64,000 nucleotides of DNA from Spodoptera frugiperda (GCF_023101765.2 NC_064225.1:7924001-7988000), one strand, 5' to 3'; counted from the first letter of the stretch, positions 19,833 through 32,486 are shown. Numbers and translations are program-made. The notes: generated from the letters alone by a model not told the origin.

Positions 19833-22800
19833 ACTGGCTATGATATTTATTTCAAAACGAAAGGAACTTCGTTCCAATCGAGTGTCCCACGTGTGACATC
19901 TTATTTTTTTATAGGTTTTTAAGTCTAAATAGTTAGTAACCAAATAGAAATTGGAATTCTTTTTGATCATGTATAGAAATAAAACTTATACCTTATTTAA
20001 TAGGTAATGGGAGTAATGTACTCGTAACAAAAGTTTATGTCCTAACAAGCTCCACTGGGTCCCTGTTCGGAGTTCCCCGCGGAGTGCCAAAGGGCTGTGT
20101 GTCGGGTGTTTTAGGGTTTTTTCAGCGGCTTTGACTTGCAAATTGTCACAACGCCCGCCATCGCCTAAGGCGCGCGCGTAATTAAAAATCAGAGACAACA
20201 CTAGCGCTACGGCGGCGAGTAGACGTACTATCACTAAATTAATTCTTTACTTTCTTTCATTTAGGTTTTGTTTAATGTTGGAAAATCTGTTTTGAAACGG
20301 TCACTATTAATTTTTATTTGGACTATTATTATTACTATCCTAATGACCAAGTACGGTACTGATTTAATGTTAGAAAACATTTAGTTGTTCTATTGGACGG
20401 TAGGTGGCGTTGTAATCAGACAATTTCAGATTTGTTGTTAATATTTTGGATTATTTTTCAAGATTTAAATCAATGAATTTATATAATAATATACTTTGAT
20501 AGACTACGTATTGAAAATATACATTCCCAAAGTAATGCTTTTAAACTCCAAAGTGCCAACCATGTTACGATATCTTTGTAAAGGAGTTGTGCACTTGGAC
20601 CCCACGCCCACCGCTCAGTTTCAAACTCAAACGGTTTGAAAGGATAATTTTCGATCAAACTATTATAATTTCGTTACTTGAGGTTCTCGGCAGAACCAGC
20701 AACAGCACCGGCTCGACCGCTAGCAAAAAGTCCTCGACCTTAGAAGATAATATTATGATGGCACAAAATTAAATAATTTTACTTTGCTCGATCCGAGAAT
20801 CGAATTAGTTCGGTAGATCTCCATCAATAAGGCAATCAAGTAGCCACGTAATTAATAAATTAAAGTTAATTATTGAAAGAAGAAATAATTAATGACCTAA
20901 TGAAACCAACTACAGTTACATTAAAAAACCTATAGGTTCGATACAGCACGATGAGTCACAAAAACTAAGGTCACGTCACCGAATCACACATTACAAACAA
21001 TATTAGGCATTAAATATTAAATCAACCCATTAAACAAATATTTACACACAACTTTAAAGATATGCATCGGAGAAATACTTTTTCGTAGATTTAAAGTGTA
21101 GGTAAGGAGGAGTAATTAATAATGGTGCTTATACAATAAAGGCTGAGTCCACAGTGCACAGTGGACGGGCGGCGGCGGCGAGCGGTCACGACACAGCGTA
21201 ATTATACACTACACTAATTGTTACCGAAGAAAGTGAATAATTACTACAATAAAATTCGTATAAATACTACATATTTCATTTGATATGACTTCTGTAGAGT
21301 CTTTGGGGTGCTGTTCGAGTTGTAAGGGTTCCGTGTGTTTCGTATGCATATAAGTTTACTTACTTGTAATAATAAACTTGTTATTTGAAAAGAGTGTTCT
21401 AAAGTTTTCAAGCACGATTGATTAACTAAATACGTGAATTGTAACTGTAACTTAATTATATTTATTTGACTCTTTATCCAGTTGTTACCATTGTTCAATT
21501 GTAAAAAATATAAATTAAATAAGGTATTCATTAAAAAGTAATTTCAATGTTTCGATTTTTTTTATAAAAACACAAAAATTACATAACATGCGTAGCCTCC
21601 ACTATCAAAACAAAATTCAGGTCAATGTAAACAAATAATACATTTTAATAACTCGAATTAAAACAAATGAATGTGAAGGCGTCACTAATGTGTTGCGAGA
21701 GCCCGGAACCATGTCGTATGCGTTCGGCCACTAATGCGCGCCTCCCGTGCTCGCTCGTATCACAGGATAATTATAATTGTCGATGACTGCAACACGCCCC
21801 CTGGCATAGCTTGTATAGGCCGGGAGCTGGAACACAAAATTATAATCAAAGTAGATTTGAAGAAAACTGCCAAAGTTGGACGTATAAATATGATGTCTGT
21901 TATTTCCGAAATACAACGAATCTTAGAGAGCTCGTTTAATGACTCGTATGTAAATTTACTGCAAATTGAAGCAAACCAGAGGTGTGTAAGAATCGTAGCA
22001 ATTGGCGTTCCATAGTCTCTGCCTACCCATGGGAGACAGGCGTAAGGTTATATTATATGTATAAAGCAAACCATTCGAAATAATTTAAAAGCGCACATTT
22101 GACAATACCGATCTATGGAATGATGAGTAGTTTATAATTTCAGTTTAGTAACTTAATCAATACCATTTCATATTTGAAATTATTATTTCAAACTAGTAAA
22201 TGGAGTAATGGGCGTTCCTTACATACTGACTTTAAAACTATGAAATATATTTTTCTCCGCTAGCTCCCAGACTAGGTTATAATTTTTATGAGTTCGCTCG
22301 TTAATTCCGTGATTCAGTTAAAGTAACCGACGGCGACGCAGATTTATATTGTGACTAATGTCGGCACAACCGCGCTTTAAGTTAATTAACTGTTTGATCA
22401 TTCAACGGGGTTTTAGTTATATTCTCAAACTATTTTCTGTTTTATATTTCTTAAGTTTAAATTGTAATCTTTTTTGAGTTTAAGTTCGATATATTACGTA
22501 TTTACCTATACAAATGCTATAGACCCAAGGTATCTAATTTTTCGGTGTTTATAATACGTACATATTTTGTCAATAAAAACTACCTGTGGTCTTAATTTTC
22601 GATATTAGTTAATATTAATCAATATAGACTAGACTACAAAAAGCAGAATTATTCATCTTCATACCTACACAAAAAAAATCCTTATTGATGAATGTTTCTA
22701 TTAAAAATCTATTGAATTTGAGATCATAAAACGTCAAGTGAAACCGTAAGGTCAAACTAGTACTTAAAAAATAATTCATTGCCTAAATTAAATCAGCCCA

Positions 22801-23079
22801 GAAAGTATTTCCATAACTAGAATTAATTACTAAAACTAAAGTGGGATTGTTGAGGAGTTTTCGTTCAGAGTGGCGATAACTTATACGCGAGTATGACGCG
22901 TTAGATAACTTGAGTGACGCGACGTGATAACATATGGACGGGGTTATGCAGTAAGCTTACAGTTAGTTTAGCTTAGCATGTAAAAATGGTTCCAAATATT
23001 TACTCTGAAATACAATTTGTAAGTTATATTTAGGTTAAAAACCGCTCCGCACATCCGATGGAAAGAAACCTCTTCGTCT
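19833..23079. other. AT-rich DNA, no gene seen
   Basis: A tRNA-like SINE scrap at 20.78 kb; TCCACAGTGCACAGTGGA palindrome followed by GGCGGCGGCGGCG at 21,149-21,182. Open frames of 80-95 codons (for example 21,244-21,531 and 21,734-22,015) have no recognisable motif, signal peptide or neighbour conservation and are probably chance. Confidence 0.45.
20780..20850 (-). repeat. tRNA-derived SINE scrap
   Basis: Plus reads CTTTGCTCGATCCGAGAATC, GAATTAGTTCGG, then AATAAGGCAATCAAGTAGCC: a diverged member of the family at 14.98 kb. Confidence 0.4.
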
Positions 23080-23850
23080 ATTTACCCGACTGCGCCAGAA
23101 GGAGGGTTATGTTTTTCGAGAGTATGTATGTATGTATGTATGTATGTATGTATGTATGTATGTATAATTGTTTGGCACGCTCTGCAGCCTAAACGGCTTG
23201 ATGGATTTTGACTTGAGAGGTGTCGTTAGATTCGTATTTACTGTGAGAGTGACACTGGATATATCAAAATGTTCAAAAAAACAAAATGGCGGATTTTTGG
23301 CGCCAAATTCGAATATTGCTCACTCTCTAGCCTAAACGACTTGATGGATTTTGGCTTGAGAGGTGTCGTTTGATTCGTATTTACTGTGAGAGTGACACTG
23401 GATATATAAAAATAATAAAAAAATCAAAATGGCGGATTTTGGCGCCAAATTCAAATATTGCCCACTCTCTAGCCTGAACGACTCGATGGATTTCAAATTA
23501 ATCAACATAGGAGTCGTTTGATTCGTATCTTACTGATGAGAGTGACACTAGATTATCATAAATATCAATAACCATAATCAAACTAGTAAAAGAAAATGAA
23601 ATAAATCAGCCCAAAAGTAATTTAAAAACTAAAAAACCCGACTGCGTTTCTTTATAACATGAAAATGAAATAACTTAAAACGAGAATACAAGAAAAATTT
23701 AAGCAGTCGGGAACCATTCTAGAATGCCATAATTCATATTCATTTAGAATGGGTCCCGACTGCTTTAAATTTTTCTTGTATTCTTGTTTTAGGGTTTTTT
23801 CATTTTCATGTTATAAAGAAACGCAGTCGGGTTTTTTAGTTTTTTATTAA
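23080..23850. mobile_element. Repeat with (TATG)n, 142-bp tandem units and CCCGACTGCG palindrome
   Basis: Begins near TTTACCCGACTGCGCCAG. It then holds a (TATG) microsatellite (23,122-23,165) and about 2.7 tandem units of roughly 142 bp, each with AGCCTAAACGACTTGATGG, TTGAGAGGTGTCGTTTGATT, GAGTGACACTGG and AAAATGGCGGATTTT (starts near 23,179, 23,320, 23,463). It closes with a palindrome (23,628-23,840) whose arms start AAAAAACCCGACTGCG. No coding content. Confidence 0.65.
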
Positions 23851-23966
23851 GAACGTATTTTTTTAATTAGGGAATTATACCAGGTACACCTAATATAGGT
23901 ACAGTATTATTAAATATGCACTGTGCATAACCTATTCGATCTTAACTTTACGTAGGTCACAACTGA

Positions 23967-24114
23967 TTAACTAAAAATCACAGTTTACTCAGATAAATTA
24001 ATGGAGAAAAGTTTTACTAGTTTCGAGTCACAGAGGGACTCTTCATCATGAGCAGCGTGTGTAGACGTCGCGCAGCCTTTTGTGATTTTTAGTTAAACCG
24101 TGATTTTTAGTTAA
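23967..24114. mobile_element. TTAA-ended palindromic MITE
   Basis: Starts TTAACTAAAAATCAC and ends GTGATTTTTAGTTAA, a 15-bp inverted end that includes TTAA on both sides. Core words are TCACAGAGGGACTCTTCATC and ATGAGCAGCGTG. The same core and one end recur inverted at 54.37-54.49 kb. Confidence 0.65.
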
Positions 24115-24480
24115 TTTAGTACCTATGTCCCACGATAGTTGTTATAAAAATATGTCACAGCGGATGTTTATCTCTGAAACTGAATATCGCATAAAATATT
24201 CACATGATTCATTCTCACATGCCACCATCCCCAGGCGTCGACAGTCCCCGTAAATCACAGCAAGTCTCCCATAACACACAACTATGTAGTATCGCGGGCT
24301 AATTGCTGCTGATTTACATTTCAACTCGAGGCCCCTACATTTGTGACTCCTACATATAAATCACTTCTATTCGGCGACTTTTAATGTAATTCGACTTCAT
24401 TTTCAGCTTATTAAACTGTATTGATGAATTTGTGAGGTGCTATTACATACTATTCTTCTTTCTTTCTTTTCTTTTCTTTT

Positions 24481-24656
24481 AAAAACGTTGCCCCACGCTA
24501 GAATTTTCTCCTGTGTCGTGGGTGCGTTTACAAACATACAAGTTCACATACACGAAACAACAATTTGTGGATTACACAACGAGTTGTTCCGTACGGGAAT
24601 CGAATCCGCTGCAGCTGTTAGCCGGTTGCCCAGACACCGCGCCAACCGTGCAGTCA
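24481..24656 (-). repeat. tRNA-derived SINE, most complete copy
   Basis: On minus: GACTGCACGGTTGGCGCGG, then GGATTCGATTCCCGTACGG (box B), then TTGTGTAATCCACAAATTG, a region with ACTTGTATGTTTGTAAACGC, and a 3' end GTGGGGCAACGTTTTTAAAA. Short plus-strand open frames over it are not genes. Confidence 0.75.
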
Positions 24657-25282
24657 TATTATTATTTTTCTTTCAAGGGTTATGGAATTGTTGTGACGGT
24701 TTCCTTATCCTCTAATAATTCAAAAGTTTAAGGTTTTTCTGGTTGGGAAAAGTATTGGGGTGTTTTGAAAATGTCTTACAGTAATATACGGTGAGGCGGT
24801 AAGAATTACCTGAATGCGGGAATAGGCTGCCCGTATTACATGTATTATACTCATAATATAACTGGTGACCGTCATGTTTCCCTTTCTTAACCTACTCGTA
24901 TAATAAGGTCAAAACCATTACTCAGGGAACTAGACAATAATAAAAATATGTTATTAATGCAATCAATATGTTAAACTCTTGCTAGCCAACCTTTCGTATA
25001 AAACAGAACAGCAGAAGATATGAACAGCCTTTTCAGTGGTATGTAGTTTGTCTCTTGACAGTTGTAGTAAAATACTACGGCGTAGTCGAATCCGTAGCCG
25101 CAACGCGCCGTAGCATCAATCGTAGCTCGCACAAGGACAGACTGTACTAATGTGTAGTTCAATTTTATATCGATGATAAATTGATTTGAAATATACGTTT
25201 ATACGTAGAAATTACGTATTTGCTCCCTAAACATTGATTTGTTTTATCTTGTACCTATTACAAAAAAAACCTCGAATAAATC

Positions 25283-25463
25283 TAAATTGATTATTATGTT
25301 ATCGTCTTACTCAAGTAACGGTTTGACAAGGAACTCGACTAGTTTCAAGCCATGCTAGAGGCTCATATTCATGAGCAGCATTCCGCATGGCTTGTCGTAG
25401 TCTACTAGTCGAGTTCCTCGTCAAACCGTTACGTTAGTAAGCCGATAACATGTAATAATTCAT
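25283..25463. repeat. Palindromic MITE-like element
   Basis: Arms about 75 bp. GTAACGGTTTGACAAGGAAC, TCGACTAGT and GCCATGC on the left are mirrored by GCATGGC, CTAGTCGAGTTCC and GTCAAACCGTTAC on the right, around a centre containing CTCATATTCATGAGCAGC. Confidence 0.75.
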
Positions 25464-26089
25464 TTAGTATGTCTCACGAAAGTTACTCTAAATTGATTTT
25501 TAATTTTCATACTCCGTCATCATCCCTATTATAGTCGGACTTAGTATATGAAGATAATATAAGAGGTGCATTGAAAATCGTATGTTCTCCACTGTATTCA
25601 TCCATCAATGTAAAATATTACTGAGGTGAACATCTCATTCTCGGTATTTATAAATTTGTATAATTTCTTCTATTTTTACTAAATTAAAAGCATAACTTCA
25701 ACGTTAAATAATAACACAGAGGGTCTTAAGGAAAAGGGACGTTAGAAACAAAACGCTGTCGAAGAAAGAACACATTTATTAATCTCTCGGTATATATAGC
25801 AATATATCTCTTAACTACATCTACCACTCACGTATATACAAACATATAAATAGTACATCCACTTACATAAACTATGTACATTAAGAATCCTCTCCGTCGG
25901 TACATAATATCTAAACACGGAATGTTCAAAATCAAATGCATTAAAGACTGTTTTCCCTTGAAATTTTTTCATATATCACTTAGCATTATGTGATACTCCT
26001 AATTTACATAACATGTGTTGTATTGCTTGAAAAGTTTCGGCTGAATTATAGTGGAAAGAAGGTACTCTAACTGAAATATATTATATAGT

Positions 26090-26262
26090 TTTTTTATGGT
26101 ATACGCCAGTAAATGAGCAGACGGATCACCTGATGGTAAGCAATCACTGCTGCTTATATCTACCCGAAACACCAGAAGCGTTACAAGTGCATTGCTAACC
26201 TTTTGGAGGTTAGGAATTTAAGGGTTGTTGGGGAATCGGGTATTGGGAAGATTGGGAAATTA
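26090..26262 (-). repeat. LINE-type 3' end, second copy
   Basis: Minus-strand relative of the 14.1-kb repeat. On plus it reads T7, ATGGTATACGCCAGTAAATG, GCAGACGGATCACCTGATGG, ACCAGAAGCGTTACAAGTGC, GGTTAGGAATTTAAGGGTTG. The A-rich end is at 26,090. Confidence 0.65.
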
Positions 26263-26699
26263 AGTTTATGTTTTACATTGTATATCAGATCACGCTAACC
26301 TTTATCATTTCTTTAAACTGCTTAGAGTTACAACTAAAATTAATTTACTTTACTTAACAATACATTTATTTACATTTCTTTTTATTTATTTTCTAATCAT
26401 GGTTTATAGAAATATCGTCGGGATTTTTGTATTAAGGAAATTTTGGTTGCTTTGAATATAATATACTTCAATTGTTTAGTGCTGGTTGAGTTTAAAATAC
26501 TACTTCTGTAAATTGTCATCAACGCAAAACAATAAATTGTTCAATGTGCAAATCAATTTCAATAATATTCAACAGATTTTAATCTTTATGCGTTACAGAT
26601 TAAGACACAAAATTCTAAAATTGGTACACACGTAAACTGATTGGTTAAGTTTTCTACCAAGTGAGACAAACTATAGGACATCAAAGGTAAGTATCAAAA

Positions 26700-26821
26700 G
26701 GCTTACTTATATAACTGTTTGACAAGTTACAATCAGGTTGGCTATGCTCATAACTATGAGCCCCTAGTGTGACTTGAAATTAGTTGAGTCATCTCGAATC
26801 AAACAGTTATGTAAATAAGCC
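26700..26821. repeat. Related palindromic MITE-like element
   Basis: GGCTTACTTATATAACTG then TTTGA (26,700-26,722) is repeated inverted at 26,799-26,821 with a couple of mismatches, around a GCTCATAACTATGAGC centre. The same design as the element at 25.3 kb. Confidence 0.65.
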
Positions 26822-28413
26822 GTTTAACATAATTAATTCACTTGAAACTTATCTCTATACACTATAAGTACAATATTTACATGTTTTTCTACCAAATAGG
26901 TATGTACTGAGAAATAACATTACGTATTATTTATTTTGTGGCGCTTGACTTACTACATATTATGTAATTTCAGTGACAGAAATACTAAAACATATAGGTA
27001 TGTTTAAGTAGGCATTCGATAAGCAACACAACGTCACGCCTATTTTCCCCGAAGGGGTAGGCAGAGGTGCACATTACGGCAAGTAATGCCACTGTACAAT
27101 GTACACCCACTTTTCACAATTTGTGTTATAAGTCCCATGTAATAGGGGGTGAGCCTATTGCCATAAACTGGGCACAATTCCAGACTCCGTGCTACTACTA
27201 AGAAATTTTCGAAAAACCGAAACAAGCTACTACTTTAAGTAGGTATTTGACTATAAAAAAATCGATAACCGAAGATTTTTACGCACTGAATTATAAACAA
27301 TTTGAATGAAACATGACAACTCTATGCTAGCGTTATTTTACGCCAGGATTCTGTGCGGCTACGGTACGGTATCACACCAGGTGCTGCAGTTCAGAAGCTA
27401 AAGTTATTAATTATTTCCATACATTACCAATCATTGGCAAAATGATTTATAAACACTACTAGTTACTAGGTATCTACAGTTATTAGACCAAAAACTGATG
27501 AACAAAGAAACTAAATACAAGTCTATAAACTCAACTGTGACGAGATGAATTGAGCAAACGAACATACATGTCGATTAAGTACCATTTATCAATTCTTACG
27601 TATAATTACACTACACAAGCCTTACTCATTAATATTTACAAATACGTATTGCTTTGATACACAAATCACAATAGAAATTAACAGTTGGAATGTGCATTGT
27701 TTAATTATAAACTTTAAGTCTAACAGAGCAAGTTAGTTTTTTGTAAAACCATGTATTGAATAGCTCTTCTATCTGCAAATTCTATGGCTCTTCAACTCAC
27801 ATCGTTACAAAAACAATCTTAATTTGTTACTAACAGAGTTTAGTTTTGCTTATAGTATTTCGGGATATGTTCAAGTAATTCATTGATTATATCTATTAGA
27901 ATATTAAAGTTCCTATTGTAACTACTTCGTAATAAAAATATCAACAATTTGCTTAACACTGCTTAAAAGAAATAATCGAAGTCATGTGCTCAAACAAATT
28001 CAGATGTGTGTGTGTGTGTTTAAATTAAAGACCACATAAGCTCCATTTACTACAACATCCAGCAGCTAATTTGTTAACAAAATTGTGATCGCTTATAAAA
28101 CCTATGCTCTTAGAGATCCTTATATTCAAATGTTCATCTTAAAACTAACTACAACACAGGGCGATAAATATTGCACATTGACTTTTGGCAAAAGAATTTA
28201 TCATTTTGTTCAATCTTCTTTTCGATACTTTCATGCTTCGATGAGATTGCTCGACTAGTTTTAGGCTGGCTCATAATAATAAACAGTATTTATGGAAACT
28301 TGGCATATTGTCTCTTTCCAAAGTCGATGTATAATATTTACCACCAAGTATTGTAAATCTTAAACCACTGACTGTATTCAACCTTACTATAACATTATCA
28401 ACTTTGTATAATA
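26822..28413. other. Rx 3' flank, probable 3' UTR near 28.4 kb
   Basis: AT-rich sequence downstream of the Rx stop codon, with a short (TG)n run at about 28,003-28,020. I found no clear AATAAA on the minus strand close to the stop, so the UTR length is unknown. No other gene seen. Confidence 0.4.
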
Positions 28414-28577
28414 TTAGACCATCTGTAGTCCCTTATTGAGGCTCTCTACGTGTTCCTTCGCTTTCATGCGGAGTGCTGCGATGGAAGATGAGCGCGGGTC
28501 CGGGGGGGCGCCACTTGTCGCCGGCGCCGGCGGCGTGAGGTAGCTTGGGTAGCCAGACGGAGGGTGGCTCAGGAAAC
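28414..28577 (-). CDS. Rx: Rx retinal homeobox, final exon with OAR motif
   Basis: Last coding exon of Rx. It opens after acceptor TTCCTCAG (28,579-28,578); its first two bases complete the split Gly, then the frame reads FLSHPPSGYPSYLTPP, an Rx signature, followed by an Ala/Pro-rich stretch. Near the C terminus lies SIAALRMKAKEHVESLNKG, the OAR motif shared by Otp, Aristaless and Rx proteins and thought to modulate transactivation. The frame ends ...LQMV with TAA at 28,416-28,414. From homeodomain to stop the protein is short compared with Drosophila Rx, whose long His/Pro/Ser-rich region between YLTPP and OAR is absent here; the two blocks are separated by only about 14 residues. This compact tail is seen directly and agrees with a non-dipteran insect. 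The phases of all three exons fit exactly, so the model is secure; the 3' UTR end was not located. Confidence 0.94.
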
Positions 28578-28905
28578 CTGAGGAACATCGGTGCTTTATT
28601 TAGTACGCTATAACCGCTCATGGTATACTTGATTGGGTAATTAGATGATATTTGTGTAGTATCATCTATCATTTGGTTTAATGTAGTTATGAAATTAATT
28701 AAAAAGTTTATTATTTGCAACTGTTATTTATCTAGAGATGAAATTAAAGAGTAAAGCAAGTTTGAACGTAAACAGCACTAGTATTAAATATCAAACGTCT
28801 GACAGTCGTATATTTAAAATTTTCTTGAAGGTGAATTGGAGAAAATCTGACCAATGTCATCAACGCGAGCTTTACAAACAAGAATAGTAGAAGATCTCTG
28901 CATAC
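28578..28905 (-). other. Rx intron between the last two coding exons
   Basis: A 328-bp AT-rich intron, donor GTATGC and acceptor TTCCTCAG, phase 1. No repeat or other feature was recognised inside it. A minus-strand open frame that reads from the last exon back into it in a different frame is not coding. Confidence 0.85.
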
Positions 28906-29077
28906 CTGGCAGTGCAGTGAGCAGTGGAGGTGCCAGCCAGGGATCCACCGGCAGCCCCAGCCCGCCGAGCCGCGGTATACCGCCGCCCGCGCCGCAGCCG
29001 TACTCCGACAGACCCAGCCGAGCCGCCTCCATCTTCTCCTGGCGACGCCATTTCGCGCGACGGTTTTGGAACCACAC
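28906..29077 (-). CDS. Rx: Rx retinal homeobox, exon with homeodomain residues 47-60
   Basis: Second visible Rx coding exon. It starts after acceptor CTTTACAG (29,079-29,078) with GTG TGG TTC, completing recognition helix 3 as VWFQNRRAKWRRQEK: W48, F49, Q50 and N51 are all present, so the DNA-contact residues are intact and specificity should be of Q50 type (TAATTA-like sites). After the homeodomain come a Leu/Gly-rich stretch and the block LPVDPWLAPPLLTALP, which is conserved in arthropod Rx proteins. The exon holds 57 codons plus one base and ends at donor CCAG|GTATGC (28,906/28,905), phase 1. It joins in frame to the last exon, giving a Gly codon G|GT. The exon is strongly GC-rich (GGC/CCG codons) against an AT-rich background. 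Long plus-strand open frames over it are antisense shadows. Confidence 0.95.
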
Positions 29078-30301
29078 CTGTAAAGAAGAAACGAAAATTA
29101 AACTTTATAGACACGATTATTCCCCAAGTTTATCGTAATTTAAACAGTGTTAAAGCAGTTATCGTGAAAATGATGGTCTGTAACGAAATTTGTTTATCGG
29201 TATTAACGTGCCACCTATTAGAGCATCAAAGTTTACGAGCCGCGGCAATAAAACCCCTAAAAGGTTTGCGCTTCGACAATAAATCAGAGAGTGAACACGT
29301 CACTTATAAACAGTTTGTGGAGGCAGACATAACAAAACTAACTTTGAATACGGCAAAGCATGAAACACGAACTCAATCACATAAATGGTGTACCATCATT
29401 GTGCCATCCACCCTAGAGGTTCCGTCGCGGCGTCGCAGTATAAATTCTATGCTAATAAAAATAAAGTTTACTTTAGATTATTCACGGCCAAGATGTATGG
29501 CATGAATGTGGTGTCAAATTGTAGTGTGAAATGATATATTCAGCTGGGGTCGGTTGAACGGTAAAAATACGCACGGTTCGCGTGACCGTTTCGATTTCAG
29601 TGCAGGAGACAGCAGGTTAGAGGCATGCAATGTTTGATAGCTTACCTGTCACAAGTATTAAATTTGTTCAACAGTGAAATATCAGAAATCGTTACGGTGT
29701 CGACTGTTGTCAACTTACTACTTCGTAGACACAAATGTCATTTAGTTGCGGACTCGTAAACTTGCGATCGTGTAAATAGAGCGTTTTGCATGTATCCATA
29801 CTATGTGTGACAGCTGAATTTTGACTCTCGCGTTAACCTCAAAGCGGCTAAGGATGTTTTTAAGCGCCTTCGTATAAGCACCCGATAAACTTGCGTAGTA
29901 GACAGTTCATACAACTTACGATCTTAACAGGAACTTAGGATCTTAATCTCATAGCTTTGGCACCGGTTACAAATCTCTCTTTACTTTTATTCGTGGTAGA
30001 ACGATTGAAAGTATGGGAACTGTCTTAAGATGGTTTTCTCTACGGAAGCCTTAACTAAATCAGTTGTCGCAAGGAGTGTGTAGTCACGTGTGTCGGCGTG
30101 TGAGTGTCACTGCCGTTGATTGCGCAATTTATTTACTGGTTCACTCACTCACTTCCTGATAGGGTTGCTAACGTTCACGTTACTTTATTAGTTGACTACA
30201 TATTTGATTTAGTGTTTACTTAAAACCGTTGTCTGATCTTTTAGAAAGAACATCGCTTGAAAATTAATGTCAATGTTTTAGACAGTTCAAAATTTTCTAT
30301 T

Positions 30302-30660
30302 TTTTTTTATTCGATAAAATCTAATGCTTGACTACAATCCCACCTGATGGTAAGTAGTGATGTAATAGTTGATGGTGAGGCGCACTAGTTTATTAAGAGC
30401 CTATTCACTCTAGACTTGAAGATAACCACATTATAATCGGATGGAAAAACCGCAGCAGGCAGATTGTTCCAGTCCCGCGATGTACGCGGAATAAATGACG
30501 AAGTTCTTGCGTATAATATAAACCTAATTTTAAATAACACAACCATCTTATAGAAATGTGTCGCGTTAGGGATCTTTAAAAATGTCACTAATAAATAAAA
30601 GTAATCTAATTCCAACCCTACAGCAATTAAAATAAACAACCAATTAGCATAACGAGCCGC
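30302..30660 (-). pseudogene. Jockey/CR1-type LINE, C-terminal fragment and 3' tail
   Basis: On the minus strand an open frame ends with RTSSFIPRTSRDWNNLPAAV...FKSRVNRLL, the characteristic C-terminal tail of jockey/CR1-group LINE reverse transcriptases (R-T-x-R-D-W-N-x-L-P). It stops at about 30,385. The minus strand then reads a 3' UTR with ACCATCAGGTGGGATTGTAG and a poly-A run (T-rich on plus, 30,300-30,309). The insertion is 5'-truncated and lies within the large Rx intron. Confidence 0.8.
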
Positions 30661-31197
30661 CCACGAACTTAGACATAAGACATATTCATAGAAGTTATTC
30701 GATTAACAGCAATAACAGCGCGTGTGTGTTCGCCGAGGTATGAAGTATGGTGTCGGGCGGTGCCACGGCCCGCGCCGACCTACGATACAATACTCCACGA
30801 CGTTTTATTATAATATTGATTCTAATAGACACTGAACCAATACGTAACGTATTCTCTTTCCAATGTTTATTTTATTAAAGTGATCGGTTTCGGAGTTATG
30901 TTTTGACTTTATGGCTGTTGGTTTGAAATCCGGAGTGCCAAATCGTTTTTGGCCAGATGTAAAGTAGAGACATCAGTGTGCAGTGGGTATTTATCTTGAA
31001 AATAATTTTAAAGATATAAAAAGTTGAGAAGTCTGTGGATCACTGACAATCATAATTTTACGTCCCAATTTTTAAGGACATTACTATCAGCTAAGTTAGA
31101 TTCATATCCATGAATATTAGGAGATCGCGCAAATGATAATTCACTGCTTTTCCCGTCTTAGAATCATTGATATACCTGTATATATTCACACTCGTAG

Positions 31198-31227
31198 ACT
31201 GTCTCGTTAGCAGACTAACGAGACAGT
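31198..31227. repeat. Perfect 13-bp-arm hairpin
   Basis: ACTGTCTCGTTAG and its exact complement, 4-base loop CAGA, in the Rx intron. No T run follows in either direction. Confidence 0.8.
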
Positions 31228-32486
31228 TTGGTATAATAGGTAGTAGGTACGTACCTATGCCCTAAATCCTTATCCTACATTCTGCTATTTTTGGCAACTC
31301 TAACAAGCGGCTGTAGCAATAAAGAACGCGTTCAGATATAAAACCTCGTTAATCCGAGTTGTAAAACCAGAATGGGCATTGTTACGTTAATTAACAGAAA
31401 CGAAAACTACATTAGAAATCATAAAACGTCTAATTCTTAGTTAGTGAGTGTTCGTTAAGCACGCGACATTTTGTCCCCGCGCGGCTGGTATCGCCCTCTG
31501 TGCATCGCAGTAAAAATTATACAAACAACCGTCAACTTGTTCCACTCGCTGTTTGTTTCATGTTACTTACACTTTACACTGCGAAATTGAATTAAGACTT
31601 GCTTTGTATTGTACTGCTCGACTACGAAATTGCCCATTTACTGCGAACCTTGTTTGGTTAGTCAATCAATTTCGAATATTACTTAAGTTCGCTCCAACTT
31701 TGTACCAATACAAGTTTGGTAATTAATTAACTCGAACGTTTTGTGTTTGTGTTCCAGTCATCTTCACTGACATGTCTGATATCGACTGCGGTCTAATACA
31801 AGCAATCCGACTCGAACATTGTTTTATTTATTTGCGAATGGCGCGGCTCCCCCATAAAACGAACGCCAAAACATGTTCATTGTGCTCTATTCTTGTCACT
31901 GTCAAATAATCAACAAGAAAATCAACGCGTATTCGCGGCCCGTTGTTTTACTTAGTTGCGACAGATTCAATCAGTCGCACAACAAAACAAAACGGCGGAG
32001 AGGACGGCCGCGCCAACTGTCGCGTTTCAAAAAACGAACATCACAACACTAACAATGCGGTTCAAATATGACAGATGTCAGATTTGCGCGTTCGGGCGGC
32101 GAGCGCGCGCCGCGATTGGTCGCAAACACTGCGTTTAAATATTATTCGATTGTGTCGAGAGCCGATCCCGCTGTTTGTTACATTGGATTGCTCGTAATTA
32201 CATTATTCTGCGCTTGTATGACGTCTTTTGACTTTAATCGAGTGACAAATTGACTTTGCGTACGATTATTTTCGTAATTGAAATAACATTCTGTTTTATT
32301 ATGTCTGGCATGTCTATTTATTCACTGCGTTACAGCTAAAGCAACTTACTGGTCTTCATAAAACTTAATTGGCTTCATACTCTTTATAAACACGGTTTCA
32401 TGACCTATGTGTGACCACTTACGTCGCTTCACAGGTGAACAAATTTAATTTTTATTACGACTTTGTTATCGCGGGCGGCGGCTGGC

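Noticed and set aside
21734..22015. A 93-codon frame as a small gene
   Set aside because: No start context, splice signals or motif, and an overlapping frame of similar size on the other strand. This is the expected chance level in a window of this size.
28924..29505. A 193-codon plus-strand open frame over the Rx exon
   Set aside because: It is antisense to a GC-rich, strongly conserved homeobox exon. Its composition (Arg/Pro-rich, then AT-rich) reflects the other strand, and no family resemblance is seen.
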